Assembly (NCBI GenBank): GCA_934647165.1
Contig: CAKUFA010000024.1
Location: forward strand, 1-35,656
Length of the DNA: 35,656 nucleotides
Direction of reading: 5' to 3'
Origin: an uncultured Clostridia bacterium
GTDB taxonomy: Bacteria > Bacillota > Clostridia > Christensenellales > Aristaeellaceae
In this document: piece by piece, positions 24,419 to 33,144 of the stretch
Numbering within the stretch: position 1 is the first letter of the stretch
Layout: the number at the start of each line of letters is the position of its first letter
Position numbers and translations under genes: made by a program
The notes under the pieces: generated by a model
The model's database searches: none
Told to the model about the DNA's origin: nothing
The model's input: only the letters and a program-made list of their open reading frames with translations

Positions 24419-25202
24419 CAAGGAAATGAAGCAAATCAATCGCAAAGCATTGCCGAAATTCATCCTGATGCTGGTGCTAAGCTTGGTTGTCGGTGGCTGC
24501 ATCGGCTATTTTTCGGCGGCATATGGGGTCTATGAATTGGCCGGAAGCATGAAGCGCGTTGGCGTATTCTTTGGCGCACACATCGCACCGTGGCTTATGC
24601 TGGCTCTGGCGGTGGCAGTTCCCGCCGTCTGTATCCCGATTCAGCGCAGCACAAGGAAGCTGCTTGCCAAGTGGGATGGGGAGGACGAAACGATTCCTGA
24701 TGCGGCAGACAGCAAAATTTCTCTTGCACTTTGGATTTCAGACGGCGCTTTGATTCTGTCTTACTTCCTCATTGCAGCATCCTATTCCGGCGGTGTTGCT
24801 ACATTTGACAGCAGGGAAAGAACGATCGTATTTTTCATCGGCGTCATAGCACTCCTTGCCATTATGGCTGAAACCATTCTGATCCAGCAGCGGTGCCTGG
24901 ATGCGACCAGGCAAATCAACCCCGAAAAACAGGTGTCCGTCTACGATATGAAATTTCAGAAAAAATGGATGGACAGCTGTGATGAAGCTGAAAAGGTGAT
25001 GATTGGCAAGTGTGCGTTTAAGGCATACAGTACGACAAACAAAGTCTGCACGGTGCTGGCTATCGTGCTGGCGCTCGGCGCGTTGCTGTTTGAAATCGGT
25101 TTTTTGCCGTCCCTGGCGGTGTGCATTATCTGGATTGCCAACCTGTCGGTCTATTGCAGGGAGGCCATGCAGTATAATAAAGCCGGAAGCAAGATTTCCT
25201 GA
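24411..25202 (+). CDS. DUF3169-like integral membrane protein
   Basis: The protein has 263 residues. ATG 24411 follows AGGAGG (24399-24404) inside the end of the regulator gene. About six hydrophobic helices are arranged in pairs (residues roughly 17-38, 60-80, 105-125, 138-156, 209-228 and 230-250), with a charged cytoplasmic segment WDGEDETIP and a long loop before the last pair. Size, layout and the tiny XRE partner fit the DUF3169 family, which has no known biochemical function. No export, protease or transport motif is visible. A convergent terminator follows. Confidence 0.75.
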   Translation: MDNKEMKQINRKALPKFILMLVLSLVVGGCIGYFSAAYGVYELAGSMKRVGVFFGAHIAPWLMLALAVAVPAVCIPIQRSTRKLLAKWDGEDETIPDAADSKISLALWISDGALILSYFLIAASYSGGVATFDSRERTIVFFIGVIALLAIMAETILIQQRCLDATRQINPEKQVSVYDMKFQKKWMDSCDEAEKVMIGKCAFKAYSTTNKVCTVLAIVLALGALLFEIGFLPSLAVCIIWIANLSVYCREAMQYNKAGSKIS

Positions 25203-25259
25203 AAAGAAAGGTGAATGCCTGACAGAGTGCGGGAAAACGCTCTGCTTTCAGGCTATGCG

Positions 25260-25303
25260 AAAGCGCCGCTGCAAGGGGAAAACTCCCCTGCAACGGCGCT
25301 TTT
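25260..25303. terminator. Bidirectional terminator between convergent genes
   Basis: The arms at 25260-25278 and 25285-25303 pair over 19 positions with a few mismatches (cores AAAGCGCCG with CGGCGCTTT, and TGCA plus GGGG with CCCC plus TGCA) around a short A-rich loop. A residues at the left and T residues at the right let it serve both the plus-strand DUF3169-like gene and the minus-strand Ig-like protein gene. Confidence 0.85.
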
Positions 25304-25334
25304 CATCATGCTCGTTGGTCTCTGCGGACAGGGT

Positions 25335-27374
25335 TTACTTGACCGGGCCGACCCACGATGCGTTCTTGTATTCCACTGTCGGCCGCTTGCTTTCCTTGAT
25401 GTTCCGGCTATAGCCTTCATCGGTGCGGTAGCTGGTGATCTTCATCACCACGCGGCCGATTTCCGCTTCCGGCTGCACATAATCACCGAAGCCGAAGCGG
25501 CCGTGCTGGGTGGTGTCGCCCTCGGAAAGCGTCAGGCGATAGGTGCCGTTGATAACGTTGCTGCCGCTTTCTGTCACAGCCAGCGGAGCGTCATAAACAT
25601 CAAAGCACTCAATGGTAAATTTGAAGCGCGTAATGTTCATGTTGCTGTCGTTGCGAACGTTGATCTTGATCTTGTTGTTTTGCAGATACAGGTCCGTAAT
25701 GGACAGCGCCTTGTCATAGTTGCCAACCTTCACAGTAGCGGTGGTGGTGTAGCCGCCGTCCTCCGTTACACCGGTGATGGTGGTTTCGCCCCAACGCTTG
25801 CCGGTCACAGTGGGGCGGTTTTTGCTGCCCTTCACGGTGGCGATGGTCGTGTCGGCGCTCTGCCAGGTCATGTTGGTGTTGTTGGCGTTTTCGGGTTCCA
25901 TCACGGCTCGGGCGGTTGTGCTTTCACGCACGCCCACACGGATGGTGTCGTTGTACATGTGCACGCCGGTCACCGGCTGAATCACCTTCACCTTCACGCT
26001 GCCGCGCCTGCCGCTGCCGTCCGCCGCAGTGGCGACAATGCTGCATTCGCCGCGCTTGAGGCCGTACACGGTGCCGTTCGCGTCCACTGTGGCCACCTTT
26101 TCATTGGTGGAGCGGAAGGTCACGGCCGTGTTTGTGGCGTTGATGGGGCTGATCTCAAGGAACAGGATACACGTGCTGCCCACATTCACATTCACGTTCT
26201 TGGCTGCGAAGGCGACCTTTTCCACCAGCTGATTTACCGTTACCTGGCAGGTGGCGGCAACCGCTGAGAAATCCGTGCTGCGGCAGGTGATAGTGCATGT
26301 GCCGACGGACACGGGCGTTACCCGACCGGACGCATTCACCTTCGCAACATTTTCGTTGTCGGATTCCCACGTCACGTTTTTGCTGTCGGCGTTCTGGGGA
26401 AGAATGGTGGCGCGCAGCGTCTGATACTGTCCCATGTTCACGGTAAGCGCATCCGTGGAGAGGGTGATACCGGTGGGCTGCTGCTTCACGCGCACGGATA
26501 CGTTGGCGTTGCGGCCGCTTCCGTCTGCGGCTTTGCCGTTAATTTCGGCTACGCCGCGCCCAATGCCGGTGATCACGCCATTGTCATCCACCGTGGCCAC
26601 CTTTTCGTTGGAGCTGCGCCATGTCACCTGCTTGATGGTTGCATCTTCCGGCAGGATGGCGGCGTTTGCCTGTGCCGTTTCGCCAACCCACAGCGTGGCG
26701 GGATCAGCGCTCACCTGCACGCGGCGCACGGGCGTCACCACCAGCACATGGTAGCTTGCCGTCACTTCCGGATTCTGTACGCTGGCCAGAAGCAGCTCGC
26801 ACTCGCCGGCCTTCATGGGGGTCAGGTTGTAGCCCTGCACCTTCAGCACGCTTTCATCGCTGCTGGTGAGGGTCAGGCGGCGGTTGTTGGCCGTCAGCGG
26901 CTCGGATACAATGGGCGCGGTAAGTGTTTCGCCAAGGGGCAGCACCAGCACGGGCAGGGTGGTGACTTCCTTCAGCAGCGGCGCGATGTCTGCTTCCGCC
27001 GCGTCATGCAGGGCGACCTTTTCACCATTGAGGCCAACCTTTTCCACACGCTGCTCAATTTCCAGGTTGATGCGCGCTTCAAACGTGCGGCCGGCGTTGC
27101 TCAGCGTGGCGGTGATGGTGGTGCTGCCCTTTTTCAGGCCGGTTACCACGCCGTTTTCATCCACGCTGGCATTCTGCCGGGCGCTGGATTTGTAGCTCAC
27201 ATTGCCCTGCGCGGCATTGCCTGCCCGTTCCAGCGAAAGGGTAAGGGTGTCGCCAACAAACAGGCTGGTTACGCTGCGGTCAAAAGCGAAGCGATCGCCG
27301 TCGGCCATGGCCGGAACCATCCACGCTGCCGCCAAAAGCATCGCGGTCAGCACAAGCGAGAGGATTTTCTTCAT
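25335..27374 (-). CDS. Secreted multi-domain bacterial Ig-like (BIG_2) protein
   Basis: The protein has 679 residues. The start at 27374 has AGGAGG (27385-27390 on the plus map) 10 bp upstream and begins a signal peptide, cut probably after AMA at residue 24. About six tandem Ig-like domains of 80-100 residues follow (roughly 25-110, 111-214, 215-300, 301-385, 386-470 and 471-555). Each of the better ones has the BIG_2 pattern: a V-x-V-G start, WxSxNEKVATVDxNG, then GxxxITA. The second domain is divergent. The last 120 residues form a different beta-rich domain. There is no LPXTG motif, membrane helix or S-layer repeat, so it is secreted or held non-covalently. Such repeats usually act as spacers or adhesive stalks in surface proteins; the ligand is unknown. 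It stands alone in its transcription unit. Confidence 0.88.
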   Translation of the reverse strand: MKKILSLVLTAMLLAAAWMVPAMADGDRFAFDRSVTSLFVGDTLTLSLERAGNAAQGNVSYKSSARQNASVDENGVVTGLKKGSTTITATLSNAGRTFEARINLEIEQRVEKVGLNGEKVALHDAAEADIAPLLKEVTTLPVLVLPLGETLTAPIVSEPLTANNRRLTLTSSDESVLKVQGYNLTPMKAGECELLLASVQNPEVTASYHVLVVTPVRRVQVSADPATLWVGETAQANAAILPEDATIKQVTWRSSNEKVATVDDNGVITGIGRGVAEINGKAADGSGRNANVSVRVKQQPTGITLSTDALTVNMGQYQTLRATILPQNADSKNVTWESDNENVAKVNASGRVTPVSVGTCTITCRSTDFSAVAATCQVTVNQLVEKVAFAAKNVNVNVGSTCILFLEISPINATNTAVTFRSTNEKVATVDANGTVYGLKRGECSIVATAADGSGRRGSVKVKVIQPVTGVHMYNDTIRVGVRESTTARAVMEPENANNTNMTWQSADTTIATVKGSKNRPTVTGKRWGETTITGVTEDGGYTTTATVKVGNYDKALSITDLYLQNNKIKINVRNDSNMNITRFKFTIECFDVYDAPLAVTESGSNVINGTYRLTLSEGDTTQHGRFGFGDYVQPEAEIGRVVMKITSYRTDEGYSRNIKESKRPTVEYKNASWVGPVK

Positions 27375-27580
27375 AAAGCTTTTTCCTCCTAGTTTTCCTT
27401 TGCAATTATTTAACGTGGCTGAGGACGTCATTTCTTCCACCTTTTATGAAAAAAATACGATTCCAAAGCGCACGCAGGGCGGATTTCTGTGCGGCAGTGG
27501 CACAGGGAAAGCCGCCCGAACTGCTCCGTTTCTTCTGCTATTTCGTTCTTTTTCTGCACATTCCTGCAAGAAAAAGCAGT

Positions 27581-28725
27581 TTATTCGCCATATTCGTTCC
27601 ACAAAACCGTCAGCAGCTTGCGGGCAATGCCGCACACATGGTTGTCCATTTTGTTGTTGCAGCCATTGGTGATAAGGGTGAATACAAAGCGGCTCTCCGG
27701 GTCGAAATACACATTGGCCACAATGCCGCCGCTCATGCCCTGGTGACCATAAAGCATTTTGCCTTCCACCAGCGTATCGTTTCGGTTGATGCATAGTCCA
27801 TAGGGGGTGTTGGCGGTGACGCCGCCCTTACCCTGTTGGCTGGCGAGCATTTCGGCCACGGTTTCCGGCTGAAGCAGACGCACACCGTCCACCGCACCGC
27901 CGTCGCACAGGGCGATGCCCAGGCGGCACAGATCGCGCCCGGTCATCCACAGGCTGCCGACGGTAATCATATAGTGCTTATCCGGATTCACGGAAGCATC
28001 CCAATTTGAGTCAATGCTCTTTCCTGCCGTCATCCACAGCCCGCGGTTGGTGTCGTAGGTGTTGGTGATGCTTTCCCTGTCTGCAATGAGGGAGGCGTGA
28101 TATGCCGCATCCATTTGCAGAGGAGCGAAAATGCCCTCGGTTACAGCATCGTTGACGTTCTTGCCTGTCACCTGCTCAATCAGCGATCCCATCAGCCCTG
28201 CGCCGAAGTTTGAGTAGCGGTAGGCGCTGCCGGGTTTTTCGTTGTAGTAGTTGCCTTTATTGCCTGAGGCAAGCAGGCTCTGCACGCCCTGTCCGCGCTT
28301 ACCGTAGCTGCCGGAGGACTTCACGGAGGTGGTGTGGCTCATCACCATGCGCAAGGTGACGGGTATAGGCTCTTGTAGTAGGGATTATAGACCGTATAGC
28401 CGAGCGTATCGCCCAGGGGCGCGTCCAGGCTGAGCTTTCCTTCCTCGACCAGCTGCATCACCCGGATGGCGCTGACCATTTTGGTGACGGAGGCAATGCG
28501 AAAATGGGTGCCGTCCGTCACACGCAGTTGCTTTCGGGCATTCTGATAGCCATAATTGAGTTGATAGACAATTTCGCCATCTTTAGCCACAAGCACCGTG
28601 CCGCCAACGGTTTTTTGCACTTTGAAAATCTTGCGAACCGCGTCGTCCAAACTGTCTGTGCTTTCAGCAAAGGCAGGAGCGCATAGGAGCATCAGGCTCG
28701 CAAACAGGCAAAGCAAACGTTTCAT
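27581..28725 (-). pseudogene. Serine beta-lactamase-like hydrolase, broken by one frameshift
   Basis: Two overlapping minus-strand frames together give one protein of about 380 residues. The first (start 28725, GGGG-type site about 9 bp upstream) has a signal peptide cut after AFA at residue 20 and the active-site SVTK at 79-82. The second carries the YSN motif (YRYSNFG) and the third-box HQG (GHQGMSGG). All three boxes of the class C beta-lactamase/DD-peptidase fold are therefore present but split. The frame breaks near 28361-28370: after NPYYKSL the reading turns to a stop at CAW, whereas the other frame gives PVTLRMVMSHTT, the expected continuation. One missing base explains this. Either the gene is recently inactivated or the sequence has an error here. 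If whole, it would be a secreted peptidase or esterase acting outside the membrane. Confidence 0.85.
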
Positions 28726-28784
28726 CAAGGAAGTCCCCTTTCTGTCGCCATGAGGATTTCTATCCGCGTAGGAAAATGGGATTT

Positions 28785-28800
28785 CCTGTTTGAAAACAGG
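28785..28800. repeat. Short palindrome in the divergent intergenic region
   Basis: CCTGTTT and AAACAGG flank a 2-base centre. It lies about 60 bp upstream of the minus-strand hydrolase start and 55 bp upstream of the plus-strand promoter, a typical place for a regulator site. No regulator can be assigned. Confidence 0.4.
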
Positions 28801-28855
28801 GGGAAATTGGGTTTTTAAGGGCGGAAAGGGAATCACTTTTTTCCAAACGCGAGCC

Positions 28856-28884
28856 TTGCCCGCTGGAAATGGGCGTGCTATAAT
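28856..28884 (+). promoter_or_regulatory. Sigma-A promoter of the phosphoesterase-MATE-glycosyltransferase operon
   Basis: TTGCCC (28856-28861) and a perfect TATAAT (28879-28884) are 17 bp apart. Transcription would start near 28891, which places the ATG codons at 28883 and 28887 inside or before the start site and supports TTG 28908 as the first codon. Confidence 0.7.
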
Positions 28885-28907
28885 GGATGGGGAAAGCAGG
28901 TGAGGAT

Positions 28908-29984
28908 TTGGGCAGAAAGCGCAAGAGCTATATTTTTGCGCCCGAGCCGGTGCATCACGGCAGGCGGGCGGTTTTCTATCTGGCCATTGTGCTGGGCGTT
29001 GTGATATTGACGCTGGTGACGATGAACTTTGTGAACAACCATCAGGTACAGCTGGATGTGCGTCGCCTGACAGTGCAGAATTTGCCCGCCGATTTGGAAA
29101 ATTGGTCTATCCTCCATATTTCTGACCTGAATGGGCAGGAAATCGGCACAAAGCAAAGCGGCGTGAAGGCAGCCATTCAGAATCGGAGCTTTTCCTGCGT
29201 GGTGTTTACCGGGGACATGGTGGGGGAGAGCGGCAATGTGCAGCCCCTGTTGGATTTGATTGCCGTGCTGCCCGGCGATGTGCCCAAATTTCTGATTACC
29301 GGGGACAACGATCCGTCACTGACAGATCCTTCGGCGCATGGGAGCCTGTCCGTTTTTGCGGACTGGGTGACGCGGGTGCAGGAAGCAGGCGTGACCGTGC
29401 TGGATGAGCCCCTGTGCCTGACACGGGGCAAAAGCAACATTTGGTTTGTGCCGGAATATTATTACAGCCTGGATCTTGACAGCATGGAAACCGCGTGGAA
29501 AAGTCAGCTGACAAACCTGGAGGAAACCGGCGTCATCCTTTCGCCCGATCAGGCGGCGCTGAAGCGGCTGTGCGAATATCAGTTGGAGAAAATCGGACGC
29601 ATCCGGCAGGTGAGGGCGGACATAGGCACGAAAAACGATGTGCAGATTGCTGTGACCCATGTGCCGTTGACTAAAGAGGATGTGACCATCGCCCGGGAGG
29701 GACAGGACGAAAGCACGGCCTTCTCCTTCAAGCACGTGTCGTTGGTGCTTGCCGGGCACTACTGCGCGGGTCAATGGCGCATTCCGGGTGTGGGCGCCGT
29801 GTATGTGCCCGGCAAGGGATGGTGGCCGGAGGACAGCCTCATCACGGGGTTGGATTACTTAAGCGGCCTGCCCCAATACATCAGCCCCGGCCTTGGCGCA
29901 TCCAGCTATTATACCTGGCAGCCCGGCCGCATTTTCAACGCGCCGACTGTATCCCTGATTTATCTGACAAACCGCATTGTGTGA
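28908..29984 (+). CDS. Membrane-anchored metallophosphoesterase-like protein with altered ligands
   Basis: The protein has 358 residues from TTG 28908, chosen because the promoter's -10 covers the upstream ATGs; AGGTGA (28898-28903) is a close but usable site. A basic start (RKRK) and one membrane helix at about 21-42 place the domain outside. The five calcineurin-type metal motifs can be located, but several ligands are changed: D73-L-N75 where D-x-H is normal, G102-D103 intact, G132-D-N-D135 where GNH(D/E) is normal, H251 intact (THVPL), and G283-H-Y-C286 where GH-x-H is normal. It could be an atypical enzyme with different metal use or a non-catalytic binding protein. It is the first gene of a three-gene operon, 10 bp before the MATE gene, and may act on a lipid- or sugar-phosphate outside. 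Confidence 0.78.
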   Translation: MGRKRKSYIFAPEPVHHGRRAVFYLAIVLGVVILTLVTMNFVNNHQVQLDVRRLTVQNLPADLENWSILHISDLNGQEIGTKQSGVKAAIQNRSFSCVVFTGDMVGESGNVQPLLDLIAVLPGDVPKFLITGDNDPSLTDPSAHGSLSVFADWVTRVQEAGVTVLDEPLCLTRGKSNIWFVPEYYYSLDLDSMETAWKSQLTNLEETGVILSPDQAALKRLCEYQLEKIGRIRQVRADIGTKNDVQIAVTHVPLTKEDVTIAREGQDESTAFSFKHVSLVLAGHYCAGQWRIPGVGAVYVPGKGWWPEDSLITGLDYLSGLPQYISPGLGASSYYTWQPGRIFNAPTVSLIYLTNRIV

Positions 29985-29994
29985 GGAAAAGAAC

Positions 29995-31371
29995 GTGAAG
30001 CTAAACAGAAGAAAAAATGCCAAGTATGAAATGGATATGACCACGGGCTCGCTTTTACCCAAGGTACTTGCCTTCTCGGGGCCGCTGGTGCTCACCGGTG
30101 TGCTGCAGCTGCTTTACAATGCCGCGGACGTGGTGGTTGTGGGGCGCTTCTCCGGGGCGACGGCGCTGGCGGCGGTGGGCTCCACCGGCTCGCTGATTAA
30201 CCTGTTGGTGAACGTGTTTATGGGGTTGAGCGTCGGTGCAAGCGTGGTGATTGCCCGTGCCTATGGCGCAGGGGATTACGACCGTATCCAGAACGGCGTG
30301 CACACGGCCATCACGGTGGCGGCTATTTCCGGCTTGCTGGTGGGTGCTGTGGGCGTGCTTTTCGGCAGGCCGCTGCTGGAGCTGATGGGCAGCCCGGAGG
30401 ATGTGATCGACGAGGCTACGCTGTATATCCAAATTTACTTTATGGGCATGCCCTTCAACATGCTGTATAACTTCGGTGCGGCCATTTTGCGCGCTGTGGG
30501 CGACACGCGCCGACCGCTGTACTACCTGTCCATTGCAGGCGTCATCAATGTGCTGCTGAACCTGGTGCTGGTGATTCTGTTCCACATGGGTGTGGCGGGC
30601 GTTGCCATTGCCACGGTGATTTCCCAGGCGGTGAGCATGGCGCTTGTGCTGATATGCCTGGTGCGTTCCGAAGGCGCCATCCATCTGAACTGGCGCAAGC
30701 TGCACATCAACACGATGCAGCTCAAGCAGATTGCCCGGGTGGGCTTGCCGGCAGGTTTTCAGGGCAGCCTGTTTTCGATTTCCAACGTGATGATCCAGTC
30801 CGCGGTGAACTCCTTTGGCTCCATGGTTGTGGCGGGCAATTCCGCTGCGGCAAATCTGGAAGGCTTTGTATACACGGCGATGAACGCTATTTATCAGGCT
30901 GACCTGACCTTCGCCAGCCAGAACATGGGTGCAGGCAAGTATCGCCGGGTGCGCCGGGGCATGTGGGTGTGCCTGGGCACGGTGACGGTGATCGGCCTTG
31001 CGCTGGGGCTGATCTTCCTGGCAGCGGGTCCCACGCTTCTGGGGCTTTATAACGAGGATCCGCTGGTGATTGAGTTTGGCATGAAGCGAATGAGCATCAT
31101 TCTGCCTACGTACTTCCTGTGCGGATTGATGGATACCATGGTGGGACAGCTTCGCGGCATCGGATATTCCATCATGCCGATGATTGTTTCCCTCACAGGC
31201 GCGTGCCTGCTCCGCATTGTTTGGATTATGACCATCTTTGCCGCTTATCACACGCAGACGGCGCTGTATATTTCTTATCCCATTTCATGGCTGGCAACGT
31301 TCCTTGTGCATATGCTCTGCTACATGGTGGTATCCCGCAAAATACCGAAGGAAGACAAGGCTGCTGCATGA
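29995..31371 (+). CDS. MATE-family efflux transporter
   Basis: The protein has 458 residues. GTG 29995 has GAGG (29983-29986) at suitable spacing; a TTG at 29977 would overlap the previous gene. It has twelve hydrophobic helices and the MATE repeats: the start TTGSLLPKVLAFSGPLVLTG, then YNAADVVVVGRFSGATALAAVG, and a second half with GLPAGFQGSLFSISNVMIQS. MATE proteins export cationic drugs or other metabolites in exchange for Na+ or H+. The substrate cannot be read from sequence. It is flanked in the same operon by a phosphoesterase-like protein and a glycosyltransferase, so a glycoconjugate-related substrate is thinkable, though MATE members mostly export small molecules. Confidence 0.9.
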   Translation: MKLNRRKNAKYEMDMTTGSLLPKVLAFSGPLVLTGVLQLLYNAADVVVVGRFSGATALAAVGSTGSLINLLVNVFMGLSVGASVVIARAYGAGDYDRIQNGVHTAITVAAISGLLVGAVGVLFGRPLLELMGSPEDVIDEATLYIQIYFMGMPFNMLYNFGAAILRAVGDTRRPLYYLSIAGVINVLLNLVLVILFHMGVAGVAIATVISQAVSMALVLICLVRSEGAIHLNWRKLHINTMQLKQIARVGLPAGFQGSLFSISNVMIQSAVNSFGSMVVAGNSAAANLEGFVYTAMNAIYQADLTFASQNMGAGKYRRVRRGMWVCLGTVTVIGLALGLIFLAAGPTLLGLYNEDPLVIEFGMKRMSIILPTYFLCGLMDTMVGQLRGIGYSIMPMIVSLTGACLLRIVWIMTIFAAYHTQTALYISYPISWLATFLVHMLCYMVVSRKIPKEDKAAA

Positions 31372-31387
31372 TGGAGGGGAGGCCGCT

Positions 31388-32608
31388 GTGAAAATCCTCA
31401 TGGTGAATCGTGCGCTGTATCCCCGCAGCGCTTCCGAAACGGTGATGTTTCGCCTGGCAGACGCTTTGCGGGCGCTTGGGCACGAGGTTTCCTTTTTCGC
31501 ACAGGACGATGCGCGAAACGCCGCCCTGCCTGGGGCGTATGTGGTGAAGCAGATGCCCGTTGGCCGCGTAGCCGCCGTGAAACGCGTTATGTATGACAAG
31601 GGCGCGATGGAATGCATGCGGCAGCGCATCCGCGCGGACAGGCCGCAGCTTGCACTGGTGTTTCAGGTGAACCGAACGCTGAGCTTCAGCGTGGTGGATG
31701 CGCTGAAGCAGAAGGGTATTCCCACCTATGTGGTGGTAACGGACTACACCCCGCTGTGCCCTGCACGAACCATGACGCGGCATGGGCGAAACTGCAACGC
31801 CTGCGCGGCACGCCACAGCTTTTGGCCGTGTGTGATCCATCGCTGCCTGGAGGATCACCGGGCACGATCGCTGCTGGGGGCGGCAGAAGCGTGGCAGATG
31901 CGGCAGCGCTGCCGGTGGAATTTGCCAACGGGCTATCTTGTTCCCAGCGACTATCATCGCCGCCTGTTGGAAAAAAGCCGCTTTACAGCAAAACCTATCC
32001 GAACAGTGAACCTGCCGGTGGATGAAACGCGGTTTGCAGGCTTTGTGCCGAAAAAGGGCGACTACTTTCTTTTTGTGGGCGCTGTGGAAACGCGAAAGGG
32101 ATTGATGACGCTTCTGCGCGCCATGGCGCAGTGCGTGTGCAGCCTTCCCCTGGCCATCATTGGCGATGGGCCGGAGCTGCCAGCATTTCGCCGCAAGGCT
32201 GCGGAGCTTGGCTTGCAGGGGCGTGTGAGCTTCCATGGCCAGCTGAGCAGCGATGCAGTGCGGCAAGCCATGGCGGAGGCACTGTGCGTAATTACCCCCT
32301 CGGAATGCGAGGAAATTGCCCCATGGGCGCTGCTGGAAGCACAGCTGTTGGGTAAGCCGGCCATTGCCAGCTGCTTTGGCGTGCTGCCGGAACGTGTGCA
32401 GGAGGGAAAAAACGGGCTTCTGTTTGATCCCGGGGACAGCCTTGCCCTGGCGCAATGCCTGGATCGCATGGCAGCCATGGAAGCGGGGGATTATCAGGCC
32501 CTGGCGCAAAAAACACGTGAGGACGCACTTTGTCGGTACTCCATGCGGGCGTATGCCTGCCGGGTGCTGGAAGCCGTTGGCGTGAACTGTGCGGGGCAGG
32601 AAGAATGA
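31388..32608 (+). CDS. Glycosyltransferase, GT-B fold, family-4-type
   Basis: The protein has 406 residues. GTG 31388 follows GGGGAGG (31376-31382), 16 bp after the MATE stop. The N-terminal domain begins MKILMVNRALYPRSASETV, the usual GT-B acceptor domain opening. The C-terminal donor domain has FLFVGAVETRKGL and the family-4 block SECEEIAPWALLEAQLLGKP, whose E-x7-E pair binds the nucleotide sugar, then GLLFDPGD. A cysteine-rich stretch (CNACAARHSFWPCVIHRC) in the first domain resembles that of cell-surface polysaccharide transferases. It should move a sugar from a nucleotide donor, in the cytosol, to a lipid- or glycan-linked acceptor. Donor and acceptor are unknown. It is the last gene of the operon; the next gene has its own promoter immediately downstream. 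Confidence 0.87.
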   Translation: MKILMVNRALYPRSASETVMFRLADALRALGHEVSFFAQDDARNAALPGAYVVKQMPVGRVAAVKRVMYDKGAMECMRQRIRADRPQLALVFQVNRTLSFSVVDALKQKGIPTYVVVTDYTPLCPARTMTRHGRNCNACAARHSFWPCVIHRCLEDHRARSLLGAAEAWQMRQRCRWNLPTGYLVPSDYHRRLLEKSRFTAKPIRTVNLPVDETRFAGFVPKKGDYFLFVGAVETRKGLMTLLRAMAQCVCSLPLAIIGDGPELPAFRRKAAELGLQGRVSFHGQLSSDAVRQAMAEALCVITPSECEEIAPWALLEAQLLGKPAIASCFGVLPERVQEGKNGLLFDPGDSLALAQCLDRMAAMEAGDYQALAQKTREDALCRYSMRAYACRVLEAVGVNCAGQEE

Positions 32609-32611
32609 CCC

Positions 32612-32640
32612 TTGACAAAGACCATTGAACTGTCTATAAT
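32612..32640 (+). promoter_or_regulatory. Consensus sigma-A promoter of the marR-like/MATE operon
   Basis: TTGACA (32612-32617) and TATAAT (32635-32640), both perfect, are spaced by 17 bp and begin 3 bp after the glycosyltransferase stop. Confidence 0.9.
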
Positions 32641-32660
32641 CGGATTGTTCATCATTGAAC
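32623..32660 (+). promoter_or_regulatory. Probable MarR-type operator in the promoter
   Basis: CATTGAAC occurs at 32623-32630 in the promoter spacer and again at 32653-32660, 30 bp apart and so on nearly the same helix face. The second copy forms an inverted repeat with GTTCA (32647-32651), arms GTTCA and TGAAC. Binding at both would cover the -10 and start site. The encoded MarR protein is the natural candidate. Confidence 0.6.
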
Positions 32661-32695
32661 GATTTGACTATGGATGTCGAGGTGGTCTTTTTTTC

Positions 32696-33139
32696 ATGCT
32701 TACGGCGGCACAGGTAAACGCATATAGTCGAAGAGTAGGCGAGGTGTACGACAGCTGGATGCAGCCGGTCAACCGGCGCTGGCCGCTGCCTGCCAATGGG
32801 CTGGACATTCTGCTGTTTCTGGCCAACAACCAGGGATATGAAACAGCCAGAGAAATTTGCCGCTATCGGCACCTGAAGTCGGGGGCGGTGTCGCTGGCGG
32901 TGGAAAAGCTGGTGCAGCAGGGCTTTTTGCGGCGGGAAAGCGTGCCCGGCGACCGGCGCAAGGATCGGTTGGTGTGTACGGAAAATGCAGCGCCTATCAT
33001 AGCGGCCGGGCGCGAAAGGCAGGAGCAGTTTATTGCCCGGCTGAAAAGCGACCTGACGGAGGAAGAATGGCAGGGCTTGCAGCGCTACCTGCAGACCCTT
33101 GACCAAACCCTTGACCAGATGAAGAAAGAAGGAGAATGA
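32696..33139 (+). CDS. MarR-family transcriptional regulator
   Basis: The protein has 147 residues, normal for the family. ATG 32696 follows GAGGTGG (32679-32685) with seven T residues between them; the longer open frame would start inside the promoter. The winged helix reads ETAREICRYRHLKSGAVSLAVEKLVQQGFLRRE, with the wing VPGDRRKDRLV. The helices at both ends form the dimer. It probably represses the operon from the CATTGAAC sites and is relieved by a small ligand, likely one exported by the MATE protein next to it. Its last bases read GAAGGAGAATGA, providing the next gene's ribosome site. Confidence 0.9.
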   Translation: MLTAAQVNAYSRRVGEVYDSWMQPVNRRWPLPANGLDILLFLANNQGYETAREICRYRHLKSGAVSLAVEKLVQQGFLRRESVPGDRRKDRLVCTENAAPIIAAGRERQEQFIARLKSDLTEEEWQGLQRYLQTLDQTLDQMKKEGE

Positions 33140-33144
33140 AAAGC

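Noticed and set aside
25215..26267. Plus-strand 350-codon frame opposite the Ig-like protein
   Set aside because: Histidine/valine-rich mirror of the repeats, starting inside the terminator region with no ribosome site; the minus-strand gene has a signal peptide and six recognisable domains.
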